DNA of 64,000 bases. Source: Rhizobacter sp. Root1221 (GTDB lineage: Bacteria > Pseudomonadota > Gammaproteobacteria > Burkholderiales > Burkholderiaceae_C). A program made the position numbers and the translations under genes. Below the pieces are notes generated by a model. The model was not told the DNA's origin. It searched no databases and was given only the letters and a program-made list of their open reading frames with translations. The stretch covers positions 1,606 through 65,605 of the forward strand of contig NZ_LMDI01000013.1 of NCBI RefSeq assembly GCF_001425785.1. Direction: 5' to 3'. Of the stretch, positions 63,981 through 64,000 are shown piece after piece (positions within the stretch are counted from its first letter, which is position 1; the number at the start of each line of letters is the position of its first letter).

Positions 63981-64000
63981 TGCCAAGGCCCTCTGGCGGC
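63980..64000 (+). CDS. start of the next trb-operon gene (partial)
   Basis: An ATG at 63980 overlaps the trbJ stop (TGATG) and opens the frame MPRPSGG before the window ends. By the usual order the next gene would be trbK or trbL. Only seven codons are visible, so the identity is a guess from position. Confidence 0.35.

Overview
The window looks like chromosome of a high-GC betaproteobacterium of the order Burkholderiales. The signs are strong GC bias at third codon positions, tightly overlapping operons (ATGA, GTGA and TGATG junctions), a system I cytochrome c maturation operon in the order ccmABCDEFGHI, the mltG-tmk-holB-pilZ-tatD block, a DUF4936 gene, and a FadM-type thioesterase fused to a GNAT acetyltransferase. 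No rRNA, tRNA, CRISPR array, insertion sequence or integrase was seen.

Region 1 (1-16.3 kb) is sugar and sugar-acid metabolism. At the left edge the 3' end of an IlvD/Edd dehydratase carries a 136-bp tandem duplication and is followed by an SMP-30 lactonase and an aldose 1-epimerase. A leftward myo-inositol operon (binding protein, permease, single-domain ATPase, iolC with a C-terminal aldolase-like domain, iolD, iolE, iolB) is divergent from a rightward set (RpiR-family regulator, iolG and a second Gfo/Idh/MocA dehydrogenase). The shared intergenic region holds GAAA/TTTC palindromes that are good regulator-site candidates. A Fur-family regulator with changed metal ligands and a secreted GH28 polygalacturonase follow.

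Region 2 (16.4-31 kb) holds dusA, a leftward polyamine operon (beta-alanine/omega-amino acid transaminase, puuD, puuA, spuC, puuC), isocitrate lyase with a palindrome-rich promoter region, an iron-dependent alcohol dehydrogenase, an esterase, the thioesterase-GNAT fusion, NRDE, DUF4936 and cupin-like proteins.

Region 3 (31-46.2 kb) is conserved housekeeping: ygfZ, mltG, tmk, holB, pilZ, tatD, a small conserved gene, the complete ccm operon (including a 56-residue ccmD), and a large beta-propeller/di-heme c-type cytochrome that is a likely client of the Ccm machinery.

Region 4 (46.2-64 kb) is accessory. A hipBA-type pair with a near-leaderless promoter is followed by a conjugation-type island: a PilP/GspC-like membrane protein, a bactofilin, a DUF1845 (AcaB-like) protein, a hybrid histidine kinase, an HTH-receiver regulator, an unusual protein that looks like two FlhD-like repeats fused to an FlhC-like domain, a TraI_2 (MobH-like) protein whose HD metal-site residues are replaced, a TraD-like coupling protein whose Walker A glycines are replaced, DUF4400, and a Trb-type mating-pair operon (trbB, C, D, E, J) that runs off the right edge. 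The VirB11-like and VirB4-like ATPases are intact in their motifs, while the relaxase-like and coupling proteins are not canonical. The likely circuit is kinase/HTH-receiver signalling to the FlhDC-like activator and on to the secretion system.
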